A DNA stretch of 64,000 nucleotides from Actinomycetes bacterium (GCA_021782915.1 JAJXUK010000005.1:20276-84275), one strand, 5' to 3'; counted from the stretch's first letter, positions 51,477 through 62,544 are shown. Notes: generated from the letters alone by a model not told the origin. Numbers and translations: made by a program.

Positions 51477-51710
51477 ATGTCAGGGGAACTGGGGGCAGAC
51501 CCGTTCGGCAGTACCGCTCGGGGAGAGGACCACCTCGATAGAGATATTGATCTCGTGGTTGACCTCGCAAGCGACGTCGGTATCTTCAGGACTGTGGAGT
51601 TCGCACAACGTGCGCCCGATCAATTGAAGGCCCCCGTCGACGTCGTGCCCTACCGAAACCTCAAGGAACGCATACGCCGCGAAGTGGATGCGGACGCGAT
51701 AGCCCTGTGA
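51477..51710 (+). pseudogene. MNT-domain nucleotidyltransferase, N-terminally shortened
   Basis: A 77-residue frame with the minimal nucleotidyltransferase signature FGSTARGE followed by DRDIDLVVDL (G-S-x(n)-D-x-D). These are MntA-like proteins, which in HEPN/MNT pairs act as the antitoxin that AMPylates a HEPN RNase. The usual 20-25 residues before FGS are missing, replaced by MSGELGADP, and no HEPN gene follows, so this is probably a broken or orphan copy. The C-terminus looks complete. Confidence 0.6.
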
Positions 51711-51820
51711 CTTGCCCCACACTTGGCCGCTTTGACGACATTCTGGCCGCGGACGTTGCCATCGATTCACCCCCGAGCTCAGACTCCCAACCCTTATCAA
51801 CGGGTGTGGCACCAAAGAGA

Positions 51821-51856
51821 AGTGCCTCCCTCGCGGACTAACCCAAGGGAGGCACT
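51821..51856 (-). terminator. probable terminator of nrdJ
   Basis: A perfect 11-bp inverted repeat, AGTGCCTCCCT and AGGGAGGCACT, with a 14-nt loop. On the minus strand it lies about 87 nt past the nrdJ stop and is followed by TTCTCTTT. It also closes off the eroded region from nrdJ. Confidence 0.65.
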
Positions 51857-51942
51857 CCTGATTCCCAGTTTCGCCAGAAGACCCAGACTTCAATCCACCG
51901 GCAGGAGATACTGCGAAGGAGACACTATAAGAGTCCCATTTT

Positions 51943-54771
<2,829 letters not shown>

Positions 54772-54854
54772 TTCCCTCTTCTCCTTCTCCCATGCCGACA
54801 CAACGTTCGCCTCCACAACCCGGGGAGCGGCGATCAGCCCTGATCGCCCCCACA

Positions 54855-54902
54855 ACCACAATATGTAGTGGTTGAGCGACTCCCAGTCGCAAGATGCTGT
54901 GT
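54855..54902 (-). promoter_or_regulatory. two NrdR-box-like operators upstream of nrdJ
   Basis: Box 1 (54856-54871) is CCACAATATGTAGTGG, matching 13 of 16 positions of the consensus ACACWATATATWGTGT, and is extended to an 18-nt near-palindrome. Box 2 (54887-54902), TCGCAAGATGCTGTGT, matches 11 of 16. The gap between them is 15 bp, giving 31 bp centre to centre, the spacing reported for NrdR tandem sites. Repression of nrdJ by NrdR when dATP is high is therefore likely. Confidence 0.75.
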
Positions 54903-54903
54903 C

Positions 54904-54932
54904 ATTACACCACTGTAATTACACGGCGTCAA
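54904..54932 (-). promoter_or_regulatory. predicted sigma-70-type promoter of nrdJ
   Basis: On the minus strand TTGACG (54927-54932) and TGTAAT (54904-54909) are separated by exactly 17 nt. Transcription would start near 54897, inside the second NrdR-like box and before the first. An ATTACA-ccac-TGTAAT inverted repeat covers the -10 element and may be an additional operator. Confidence 0.7.
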
Positions 54933-55019
54933 CTCCCATTTTCACAATTTCTGCCGGCGGCACGACCCGTCCGGAGACCCTGGTCACGGGCGGGCGGGGT
55001 GCCTGGATAGCCTCAGCCC

Positions 55020-56486
55020 ATGGTTCTGGTCCTGGCCCTGGACGCCGGCACCACGGGGGTGCGCGCGCTCAGCTTTGACGCGAGGACCCGGGTCGTGGAC
55101 GTCGCCTACCGCGAGCTGAGCCAGCACTTCCCCGCCCCGGGACTGGTCGAGCAGGACGCCGACGAGATCGCCCGCCTGAGCCGTGAGGTCCTCGTCGAGG
55201 TCGCTGTCGCCGCGCACTCGCGCGGCGACACGATCCTCGCGCTGGGCCTGAGCAACCAGCGCGAGACCGTCGTGGCCTTCGACCTCGCGGCGCCGCAGGC
55301 CCGGCACCGGGCCCTGGTCTGGCAGGACCGGCGCGGCGAGGCGCGCTGCGTCGAGTTGGACCAGTCCGGACACACCGAGGCGGTGCGCCAGACGACGGGT
55401 CTGGTGATCGACCCGTACTTCTCGGCCACCAAGATGGCCTGGCTGCTCGAGCACGGCACACTGGATTCGGCCGCGGTGCCGGCGCTGGGCACCGTGGACA
55501 CCTGGCTGACCTGGTGGCTGAGCGGGGGGCCCGAGGACGGCGTCTACGTCGCCGAGGTCTCCAACGCCTCGCGCACATCACTCATGGACCTGTCCGAGCG
55601 GCGCTGGTCGGCAGAGCTCTGCGAGCTCTTCGGAGTCGAACGGGGCCTGCTCGCGCCCATCGTGGCCTCGGCCGGCGAGCGCGCACGCGTCAGCGCCAGC
55701 GTCTGTGCCGAGCTCGCGGGCGTGCCGATCACCGGGGTGCTGGGAGACCAGCAGGCCGCTCTCTTCGGCCAGGCCTGCTTCGAGCCCGGCATGATCAAGG
55801 CCACCTACGGCACCGGAGCCTTCGTACTCGCCCACGCCGGCTTTCGGGCTCCGCCCGTGGCCCCCGGGCTGCTCTCCACCCTGGCCTGGGACGACGGACG
55901 CGAGGTGGCCTACGCCTACGAGGGCTCGTCCTTTGTCGCCGGTGCCGCGGTGCAGTGGCTGCGCGACGAGTGGGGCCTCATTGAGCACGCCCGTGACCTG
56001 GAGCCCCTGGCCCTCAGCGTGCCCGACAGCGCCGGGGTCTGCGTCGTACCCGCCTTCGTGGGCCTGGGCTCGCCGTTCTGGCGCGCCGAGGCGCGCGGGG
56101 CCATCACCGGTCTGAGCGGCGCGGTCACCCGAGCCCACCTGGCGCGCGCACTCGTCGAGGCCCTCGCCTACCAGGTACGCGCCATCACCGACGCCTTCGC
56201 GAACGCCGGCCTTGGCGTGGGCGAGCTGCGAGCCGACGGTGGCGCGGCGGCCATGGACTTGCTCCTGCAGACCCAGGCCACCGCCTCGCGCCTGAGGGTG
56301 GCGCGCAGTGCGCACCTGGAGGCCACGGCGCGCGGCGCGGCCTGTCTGGCGGGCGAGGCCATTGGACTGTGGCGTCGGGCGGATCTCGCCGCGACCTGGG
56401 AGGCGACCGCGCGATTCTCCCCCGAGGACCCACTTTTCGCGGACCTGGGCTACGACGCCTGGCTGCGCGCGGCCGCGCGAGCGTGA
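55020..56486 (+). CDS. glpK: glycerol kinase (FGGY family)
   Basis: A 488-residue FGGY carbohydrate kinase with glycerol-kinase features: LALDAGTTGVRAL at the start, the substrate Arg-Glu in GLSNQRETVV, DPYFSATKMAWLL, TVDTWLTWWL and the catalytic Asp in GVLGDQQAALFGQ. It phosphorylates glycerol to sn-glycerol 3-phosphate. ATG start; the region between it and nrdJ is a divergent promoter region. The next gene is an SMP-30 protein 25 nt downstream, which is unusual and leaves some chance of another polyol substrate. Confidence 0.88.
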   Translation: MVLVLALDAGTTGVRALSFDARTRVVDVAYRELSQHFPAPGLVEQDADEIARLSREVLVEVAVAAHSRGDTILALGLSNQRETVVAFDLAAPQARHRALVWQDRRGEARCVELDQSGHTEAVRQTTGLVIDPYFSATKMAWLLEHGTLDSAAVPALGTVDTWLTWWLSGGPEDGVYVAEVSNASRTSLMDLSERRWSAELCELFGVERGLLAPIVASAGERARVSASVCAELAGVPITGVLGDQQAALFGQACFEPGMIKATYGTGAFVLAHAGFRAPPVAPGLLSTLAWDDGREVAYAYEGSSFVAGAAVQWLRDEWGLIEHARDLEPLALSVPDSAGVCVVPAFVGLGSPFWRAEARGAITGLSGAVTRAHLARALVEALAYQVRAITDAFANAGLGVGELRADGGAAAMDLLLQTQATASRLRVARSAHLEATARGAACLAGEAIGLWRRADLAATWEATARFSPEDPLFADLGYDAWLRAAARA

Positions 56487-56511
56487 GAGTACCCTCAGCG
56501 CGGGGGTGAAG

Positions 56512-57390
56512 ATGATCACGTACGAGACGAGCATCCTTCGCGAGGGCCTCGGCTTTGGCGAGTCGCCACGCTGGCGACAGGGCCGACTCTGGTATTCGGA
56601 CTTCTACCGCCGGGCCATCTACTCGATGGACGCAGCCGGACTCGAGGAGCGTCTCGAACATGAGGTGCCCGGCCAGCCCTCGGGCCTCGCCTGGACGCCC
56701 TCGGGCGAGCTGTGGTGCGTGTCGATGACCGATCAGCGCGTGGTGCGTGCGAGCAGCGGCGCGACGGTCGTCGATCTCAGCGAGCACTGCGGCTTCTGGG
56801 CCAACGAGATGATCACGGGGGCGTCGGGGGTGGCCTACGTGGGCAGCTTCGGCTTCGACCTGGATCTGATGCTGCGCGAGCACGGCGTCGAGGCGTTGAT
56901 GGTCGCCCCGGCGCCCACGACCAATCTCGTCGTCGTGAGCCCGAGCGGCGAGGTCCTCCAGGTCGTTCCCGACATGAGCTTTCCCAACGGCACCGTGATC
57001 AGCGATGACGGGATGACACTGATCGTCGGTGAGACCCTGGCCTTTCGCCTCAGCGCCTTCGACGTCGCGGCCGACGGGACGCTGTCGAATCGGCGAGTCT
57101 GGGCCCAGCTCGACTTCGTGGCCACGGACGGAATGTGTCTCGACGCCGAAGGCCAGATATGGGTCGCGAACGCCTTGGCCAACGAATGCCTGCGCGTTCG
57201 CGAAGGCGGCGAGGTGACCGCGCGCACCAGCACCTCACTGCACGCCTTCGCCTGCATGCTCGGTGGCGCAGATCGCTCAACGCTCTACGTCATGAGCGCC
57301 CCGACGAGTGATCGCTTCGTCATCGCCGACCAGCTCGCGGGCCGCATCGAGGCGGCCACGGTGGACGTGCCCGGCGCGGGCCGGCCCTAG
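56512..57390 (+). CDS. SMP-30/gluconolactonase/LRE family protein
   Basis: A 292-residue six-bladed beta-propeller lactonase-like protein. The metal-site Glu is suggested by GLGFGESPRW, and the segments SFPNGTVISDDGMTLIVGET and ATDGMCLDAEGQIWVAN carry the Asn and Asp ligands found in SMP-30 and gluconolactonases. It hydrolyses a sugar lactone or similar ester. ATG at 56512 was chosen; GTG two codons upstream is also possible. It is co-transcribed with the kinase. Confidence 0.88.
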   Translation: MITYETSILREGLGFGESPRWRQGRLWYSDFYRRAIYSMDAAGLEERLEHEVPGQPSGLAWTPSGELWCVSMTDQRVVRASSGATVVDLSEHCGFWANEMITGASGVAYVGSFGFDLDLMLREHGVEALMVAPAPTTNLVVVSPSGEVLQVVPDMSFPNGTVISDDGMTLIVGETLAFRLSAFDVAADGTLSNRRVWAQLDFVATDGMCLDAEGQIWVANALANECLRVREGGEVTARTSTSLHAFACMLGGADRSTLYVMSAPTSDRFVIADQLAGRIEAATVDVPGAGRP

Positions 57391-57450
57391 CGAGGGCGGG
57401 TCTGGTCGCCCGACACCGGTTTCGAGCGACTGAGTCTCCCAGCGCCGGCC

Positions 57451-58650
57451 TCAGCGCCGCGCCTGGATCACCTTCTTGAGAGAACGCACCGCCTGCTGAG
57501 TACGCATCTCGTTCTCGATCAGCGCGAAGCGCACGTGACCGTCGCCACCTTCACCAAAGCCGACCCCCGGGCTGGTGGCCACGTCGGCCTCTTCGATCAA
57601 GTGACGTGCGAAACCCAAGGAGCCCATCTCGCGATACGCCTCGGGGATGGGTGCCCACACGAACATTGATCCGCGCGGAGCCGCGACGGGCCAGCCGATG
57701 CGCTCGAGCCCATCGATGAGCGCGTCGCGGCGCGACTGGTAGATGACGCGCAGCTGATCGGGATAGTCGCTCGCCTCGTTCATGGCCACGATGGCCGCGA
57801 TCTGCACCGGCTGGAACGTGCCGTAGTCGAGGTAGCTCTTGAGCTTGGTCAACGCGGCCACGACCTCGGCGTTGCCGACGAGGAAGCCCACGCGCCAGCC
57901 GGCCATCGAGAATGACTTGGTGAGCGTGTACAGCTCCACCGCGCACTCCTTGGCTCGGGGCACCTGGAGGATCGAAGGCGGCCGGTAGCCGTCAAATCCC
58001 AGGTCCGCGTAGGCGAAGTCGTGACAGACGATCACCTCATGCTCGAGGGCGAAGTGCACCAGGCGCTCCATGAACGCGTAGTCCACGCAGGCGCTCGTCG
58101 GATTGTGCGGGAACGAGCAGATGATCACGCGCGGCTTCACCTCAGCCCGCTCCCAGGCGTCGAGCAGACCGGCGAAGAACGCCTCGCCCGGGTCGAGGTC
58201 GTTCGTGGCCGGGTCGTGCATCGGCACGGTGATCACGCGCGCGCCGGCAAAGCCCGGACCCGCGAGGTGGATCGGATAGCTCGGGCTGGGCACGATGGCA
58301 CTGTCGCCCGGGCCCAACAGCACCCACATCAAGTGGGTGAGACCCTCCTTGGCCCCGATCGTGGTGACGACCTCGGTGTCCGGGTCCAGCTCGACGTCGA
58401 AGAGGGCCTTGTAGCGCCGGGCCATGGCCAGGCGCAGGTTCGGGATCCCGCGGCTCGCGCTGTAGCGGTGGTTGCGCGGGTTGTGGGCGGCCTCGGCCAG
58501 CTTCTCGACGGCCACGTCGGGGCTGGGCAGGTCAGGGTTGCCGAAGCCGAAGTCCACCACGTCGCGCCCCGCGGCGCGAGCCTCGGCCTTCAGTGAGTTG
58601 ATCGTCGCGAAGACGTAGGGCGGCAGGCCAGTGATGCGTCGGAACTCCAT
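57451..58650 (-). CDS. class I/II aminotransferase, alanine-transaminase-like
   Basis: A 399-residue fold-type I PLP enzyme. The Schiff-base Lys is in LTKSFSMAGWRVG; NPDLPSPDVAVEKL, SFPHNPTSACVD and HDFAYADLGFDG are typical of the AlaA/AlaC and YfbQ subgroup that makes alanine from pyruvate and glutamate. ATG at 58650. The long upstream extension of the frame is an artefact. It is the last gene of the minus-strand group that begins near 62.5 kb. Confidence 0.9.
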   Translation of the reverse strand: MEFRRITGLPPYVFATINSLKAEARAAGRDVVDFGFGNPDLPSPDVAVEKLAEAAHNPRNHRYSASRGIPNLRLAMARRYKALFDVELDPDTEVVTTIGAKEGLTHLMWVLLGPGDSAIVPSPSYPIHLAGPGFAGARVITVPMHDPATNDLDPGEAFFAGLLDAWERAEVKPRVIICSFPHNPTSACVDYAFMERLVHFALEHEVIVCHDFAYADLGFDGYRPPSILQVPRAKECAVELYTLTKSFSMAGWRVGFLVGNAEVVAALTKLKSYLDYGTFQPVQIAAIVAMNEASDYPDQLRVIYQSRRDALIDGLERIGWPVAAPRGSMFVWAPIPEAYREMGSLGFARHLIEEADVATSPGVGFGEGGDGHVRFALIENEMRTQQAVRSLKKVIQARR

Positions 58651-58685
58651 CGGAGAACGATACACGCTCGTACCCAGCGGGCCCC

Positions 58686-59360
58686 TCAGCGCCCTGCTCG
58701 CCACGCACCCAGCGCGGCCACGCTCGCGTGCGGGCTCAGGACCGCCCACGTGGCCCCGGCACTCTCGAGTCGGTCCAGGGTCAGTTCGAGATGAGCCGGC
58801 ACGGGCCCCGCCCAGCTCACCGGTCCCTCGGCGCGCGCGGCGGCGACCTGCTCGGGCGTTGCGTTCCAGAGATTGAGCGTGGCACCGACGCGGCGCGCCA
58901 GCTCGTTGGTCGCGGGCGAGCCCGCACCTACCCACACCGGCATCTCGGGCCCCAGCACTCGCGCGACGTGTCCCAGCTCCTCGCGGCGCTGGGACGCCGA
59001 GGCCACCCCGAGGCCGTAGGCCTCGTTCTCCGCGGCCGACAGACGGTCCCCCGTGCCCAGCGCCGCGACGACCCGGCCAGGGCCGAGCGCCTCGAGGGTG
59101 CGCAAGCTCTCGATCAGGGTCGTCGACGGCAGCAGCCCGATGCGCGCCACGAGAGGCCCGACCGTGAGTGACTCGTGGCGCGCGAGGACGGCGGCGAGCA
59201 CCGGGAAGGGGGCGAGGGCCGGACGGGCCGGCGAGCCCATCGGCCAGAGGTGGTCGTAGGCGAAGACACCGTCCAGGCCCGCCTCGGCGGCCTGGGCGGC
59301 CACCTCGAAGGCGTGCCGGGCCCCCACCTCGAAGGTGGGCAGGAGGATGCCGATCCTCAC
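58686..59360 (-). CDS. short LLM class oxidoreductase
   Basis: A 224-residue member of the luciferase-like family, clearly shorter than the usual 280-350. The N-terminal barrel is present (MRIGILLPTFEVGARHAFE, AYDHLWP, GPLVARIGLLPSTTLIESL, GRVVAALGTGDR), but a middle part is compact and the end (SWAGPVPAHLELTLDRL) is reached early. GTG start. It may be a naturally small F420-type enzyme. Substrate unknown. It lies between SRPBCC and aminotransferase genes in the same operon. Confidence 0.8.
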   Translation of the reverse strand: MRIGILLPTFEVGARHAFEVAAQAAEAGLDGVFAYDHLWPMGSPARPALAPFPVLAAVLARHESLTVGPLVARIGLLPSTTLIESLRTLEALGPGRVVAALGTGDRLSAAENEAYGLGVASASQRREELGHVARVLGPEMPVWVGAGSPATNELARRVGATLNLWNATPEQVAAARAEGPVSWAGPVPAHLELTLDRLESAGATWAVLSPHASVAALGAWRAGR

Positions 59361-59400
59361 GCGCCTCTCCGACTCGCGCGGCGCACCCGTGCGCCGGCAC

Positions 59401-59835
59401 TCACTGGGACTCGACGCGGGCCTTCAAGGCGTCGAGCGCGTCGCTCTGGATCCGCTGGGCCGCCCGCGAGCGGATGAACGGTGGTATCGGCACGCGCAAA
59501 TCCACCGCGAGGTCGTAGGTCACGCGCGTCTGGCCCCCGAGATCCTCGAAGCGGTAGCGCCCGTCGAGAGCCTTCGTGACGTCCCCGCTGGACTGACTCC
59601 AGGCCAACTGGTCGGGCGCGCGCGCGTAGTCGTAGCGGAGTCGGTACGTCGTCGAGTGCCCGAAGGCCGCCGCCCGGAACTCGACCTCGAGGGCTCGCCC
59701 GGCGCTGTCGCGCTCCAGGACGCTCACACGCTTGACCTCCGGAGCCCACGACGGGTACGCCTCGAAGTCGGTCACGATGCGGTAGACGAGATCCGTCGGC
59801 GCGTCGATCGTGATCGCCTGGCTCGCTCGCTGCAC
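59401..59835 (-). CDS. SRPBCC family protein (polyketide cyclase/START-like)
   Basis: A 144-residue helix-grip protein: ITIDAPTDLVYRIVTDFEAYPSWAPEV at the start and a long C-terminal helix (AAQRIQSDALDALKARV). The fold binds hydrophobic ligands in a deep pocket. Function is unknown; many actinobacterial copies are annotated cyclase/dehydrase. GTG start with AGGAGG upstream, 21 nt after the glycosyltransferase. Confidence 0.88.
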   Translation of the reverse strand: MQRASQAITIDAPTDLVYRIVTDFEAYPSWAPEVKRVSVLERDSAGRALEVEFRAAAFGHSTTYRLRYDYARAPDQLAWSQSSGDVTKALDGRYRFEDLGGQTRVTYDLAVDLRVPIPPFIRSRAAQRIQSDALDALKARVESQ

Positions 59836-59856
59836 CGTGGACCTCCTCTGACCAGG

Positions 59857-61011
59857 CTAGGCCGAAGCGCCGCCGTAGCCGTCAAAGGGCGCCAGCGCCT
59901 CGCTCAGGCGCTTCGCCAGCACGTCCCAGTCGAATCGCTGCATCGCCAGGCTCCGCCCGGCCCGGCCCATCGCCTCGCGTGTCTCGGGCTCGCCCACGAG
60001 GTCCGCGATGGCGTGTGCGAGGTCCCCCGGCTGGCGCGGACGCGCCAGCACGATCCCGCTGAGCCCGTCCTCCACGGCCTCGTGGCTGCCCCCGGAGCGG
60101 CCCGCAATGGCCGGCACGCCGCAGGCGGCCGCCTCCACGAAGACGATGCCGAAGCCCTCCTGTTCCAGGCCGAGCCAGCGGCTGCGACAGTCCATGACCA
60201 TCAGGTCGCTCGCCCCGAGCCAGCCGGCCAGATCCTCATCGGGGACCCGACCCAGGAAGTGCGTCGGCGCGCCGAGGCGCCGCGCCAGGGACTCGAGGCG
60301 ACGGCGGTCGCGCCCGGAGCCGCCGATCATCACGCGCAGCGACGGCAGAGTCCCGACCAGCTGCGCGCTAGCGCGTATCAGCGTGTCCATACCCTTTCGT
60401 GGCACGAGGCGCGAGTACGAGGCAATCACCACGTCGTCGTCGCCCAGTGCGTAGCGCTCGCGGGTCGCGCGTCGCTCCTCAGCGCTCGCCGGGCGAAAGG
60501 TCGCGCAGTCCACACCAGGGGGGACTTGGACGACCGGAGGCATCGCCTCGGCGGCGCAGCGTCGAGCCTCGGCCTCCACGTAGCGCCCGGCCGCCACCGC
60601 CACCCGGGCCCCGCGCAGCACCCGGCGCAGCGAGGACGCCACCACGGGAAGGCGCGCCGGGATGCTCACCTCGGCGCCGTGCAGGATCACGCCGTAGGGC
60701 CGCGACAGGTGCGGGCCCAACAGGCCCAGGGGCCAGGCCGGGTCGAGGAGCACCAGATCGGGTTGGTGACGCTCGATGGCCGCTTCAATGACCCGCAGGT
60801 TCCGCGGAGTCGGCAGGAAGAGGGTTGCCGAGGAGACTCGTTCGACCACGAGATCGGTTCTCGCATCGTAGGTCGTCGCATCCGGGTGCGACGACGCGGT
60901 CAGCACCACCGCACGACCAGGCTCCAGACGACGCCAGAGCTGCTCCAGGTAGACCTGGATTCCCCCGGTCTTGGGGGGAAAGTCATTCGTCACAAGCAGG
61001 TGGCGTGCCAT
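59857..61011 (-). CDS. GT4 family glycosyltransferase, PimB-like
   Basis: A 384-residue GT-B enzyme. The N-terminus LLVTNDFPPKTGGIQVYLEQ and the donor-site segments SRLVPRKGMDTLI, GGSGRDRRRL and EGFGIVFVEAAACGVPAIAG match the mycobacterial PimB/MgtA group, which transfers mannose from GDP-mannose to phosphatidylinositol mannosides. Specific substrate is inferred only from similarity. ATG at 61011 was chosen; GTG codons lie three and two codons earlier. It fits with the MptB-like and PIG-V-like genes elsewhere in the window in lipoglycan synthesis. Confidence 0.85.
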   Translation of the reverse strand: MARHLLVTNDFPPKTGGIQVYLEQLWRRLEPGRAVVLTASSHPDATTYDARTDLVVERVSSATLFLPTPRNLRVIEAAIERHQPDLVLLDPAWPLGLLGPHLSRPYGVILHGAEVSIPARLPVVASSLRRVLRGARVAVAAGRYVEAEARRCAAEAMPPVVQVPPGVDCATFRPASAEERRATRERYALGDDDVVIASYSRLVPRKGMDTLIRASAQLVGTLPSLRVMIGGSGRDRRRLESLARRLGAPTHFLGRVPDEDLAGWLGASDLMVMDCRSRWLGLEQEGFGIVFVEAAACGVPAIAGRSGGSHEAVEDGLSGIVLARPRQPGDLAHAIADLVGEPETREAMGRAGRSLAMQRFDWDVLAKRLSEALAPFDGYGGASA

Positions 61012-61029
61012 TGCCACCACGCTAACGGC

Positions 61030-61245
61030 CTAGTTCGGACGAACCGTTTCGTCGCGCACGAAGCGCAGGTGCGGGATCAGGCCCTCGGCGGCGAAGAGTT
61101 CGGCCGCATCGACGTCGCTCGACGTCAACTCGAGGTGATCCGGCTGCGCACCGAGCACGTGGCTGACCAGACAGTCGGTGCAGTCGGGAGTCGCGCGCCG
61201 CACGCAATCCTGGCAGCTGATGGACAGTTCGATGTGTCGAGCCAT
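61030..61245 (-). CDS. small four-cysteine protein, conserved hypothetical
   Basis: A 71-residue protein with two CxxC pairs, CQDC at 11-14 and CTDC at 22-25, likely a zinc site, followed by an acidic C-terminal half. ATG start with AAGGGGTGAC upstream, a good ribosome site. Similar short proteins occur in actinobacteria, without known function. It sits 42 nt after the thioredoxin-like gene and 18 nt before the glycosyltransferase. Confidence 0.78.
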   Translation of the reverse strand: MARHIELSISCQDCVRRATPDCTDCLVSHVLGAQPDHLELTSSDVDAAELFAAEGLIPHLRFVRDETVRPN

Positions 61246-61287
61246 GTCACCCCTTGGTCCGACCCATCGTGCCAGTCGGGTGTGACA

Positions 61288-61683
61288 TCAGTCCTCGAGC
61301 TGACGGGCCACTTCGTCGAGCACCTGCGACAGCGAAAACACCGAGCCCTCCCCAACCACACATGTTGCCAGGGGATCCACGAGCACGAAGTAGGGAGCAG
61401 AGAGGATCTGCAGATCTCGCCAGAGTTCGGGCGACACCACCACGGATGTTGCGGCGAGAGCCCAGGCAGGGTCCTCGCGCTCGGCGACCACGTGCACGTC
61501 GAGTCCCAGAATCGTCGGGCTCGAGTCCAGGAACTCGCGACAGCCATCGCAGCCCGGTTTGACCGCGATGACCACACTCGGGCGCGAGAAGCGAACCTGC
61601 ACGGACCGGCCTCTCGCGTCCACACCCGTGTACCCCGTCGGCGCCGGGCGCTCACGGGGCGCGTCAACGGGGCGCAGACGCAT
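61288..61683 (-). CDS. thioredoxin-fold protein
   Basis: A 131-residue protein with the thioredoxin-like segment SVVIAVKPGCDGCREFLDSS; the active CDGC is at about 52-55. SAPYFVLVDPLATCVVGEG corresponds to the later strand with the usual cis-Pro region. No signal peptide is seen, so it is probably cytoplasmic. ATG overlaps the zinc-ribbon stop (ATGA). Redox partner unknown. Confidence 0.78.
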   Translation of the reverse strand: MRLRPVDAPRERPAPTGYTGVDARGRSVQVRFSRPSVVIAVKPGCDGCREFLDSSPTILGLDVHVVAEREDPAWALAATSVVVSPELWRDLQILSAPYFVLVDPLATCVVGEGSVFSLSQVLDEVARQLED

Positions 61684-61892
61684 CAGGCGTCCTCGGTGAC
61701 TTCCTCCACGTTGCGCCCGTGGCCGCACCAACGACACGTCACCGAGTCAACGGTCTTCGCGATCACGTCGGGCTCCTCGATCGACAGCTCGCCGCCCACG
61801 GTGAAGTGGTAGAAGGATCGCACGGAGGTCGTCTCCACAACGTCAAACCGGGTCAAGTTGCCACACGCGTTGCAGCGATAACGGGTAATCAC
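61683..61892 (-). CDS. small zinc-ribbon protein
   Basis: A 69-residue protein with Cys pairs CNAC near the start and CRWC in the last third, consistent with a zinc ribbon; the middle FDVVETTSVRSFYHFTVGGE is beta-rich. GTG start abuts the stop of the PH-domain gene without a gap, and the stop overlaps the thioredoxin-like gene, so translation is coupled in both directions. Function unknown; similar short proteins are frequent in actinobacteria. Confidence 0.78.
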   Translation of the reverse strand: MITRYRCNACGNLTRFDVVETTSVRSFYHFTVGGELSIEEPDVIAKTVDSVTCRWCGHGRNVEEVTEDA

Positions 61893-62480
61893 TCACTCAC
61901 GGTACTGGCTCATCGACCAGCCTGAGCGCGTCGGGGGTGCCGACGGCGGGTCGTAGAAGCCTGGTGGTGCGACTGACTCGAAGTGAAAATCGGTGCTGCG
62001 ACTCATCTCGTACCCCAAGCGCGCGCGCTCGCGGTCGATGACGCGCGCCAGGGCACCAGGGTGGCGCACCCGACCGAGGAAGACCGACCCACCCACTGTC
62101 TCCACGTAGAGGTGGCCCCGGCGCGCCAGGCGCTCACCGAAGCTCTGTTCGACCCGAGTGGCCAGGACGTCACGCAACTCGAGCGAACTCGCCTGATGAC
62201 GCACGGCGCCGGCTTCCACCACCACGCGCCGACTCGTCACGTGGACCTGGTGCGAGCGCCACTGCCACACGCGCGTGACGACGAGCAGAGCGCACGGGCC
62301 CACGGCGGCCAGGTACAGCCACCCTCGGTGCTGGTGAGCCCACGTGAGGCGCTGGGCGAGGTAGCCGACCGCGACCACCGCAGTAATGAGGGCCAGGATC
62401 GGTCTCGCTAGGCCTCGTGAGACAGGCGTGACACTGATCACCGGCGTTTCACCGTCTCGCACGATGGTGCGTCGACTCAT
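61893..62480 (-). CDS. PH domain-containing membrane protein
   Basis: A 195-residue protein with two membrane segments (ILALITAVVAVGYLA and LYLAAVGPCALLVVTRVW) followed by a bacterial PH domain (DUF304 type) containing VHVTSRRVVVEAGAV and LYVETVGGSVFLGRV. The C-terminal 40 residues are Pro- and Ser-rich. Such proteins are common in actinobacteria; role unknown. ATG start. Confidence 0.85.
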   Translation of the reverse strand: MSRRTIVRDGETPVISVTPVSRGLARPILALITAVVAVGYLAQRLTWAHQHRGWLYLAAVGPCALLVVTRVWQWRSHQVHVTSRRVVVEAGAVRHQASSLELRDVLATRVEQSFGERLARRGHLYVETVGGSVFLGRVRHPGALARVIDRERARLGYEMSRSTDFHFESVAPPGFYDPPSAPPTRSGWSMSQYRE

Positions 62481-62544
62481 ATCCCCAAGGCTAGAGACGA
62501 CGTGTGACCCGTGCGCGCTCCGTCACCAAGTCGTCACCCGGAAT

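Noticed and set aside
59335..61812. 825-codon plus-strand open frame
   Set aside because: Antisense to the glycosyltransferase and neighbouring genes whose motifs are unambiguous; composition is His/Arg-rich as in shadow frames.
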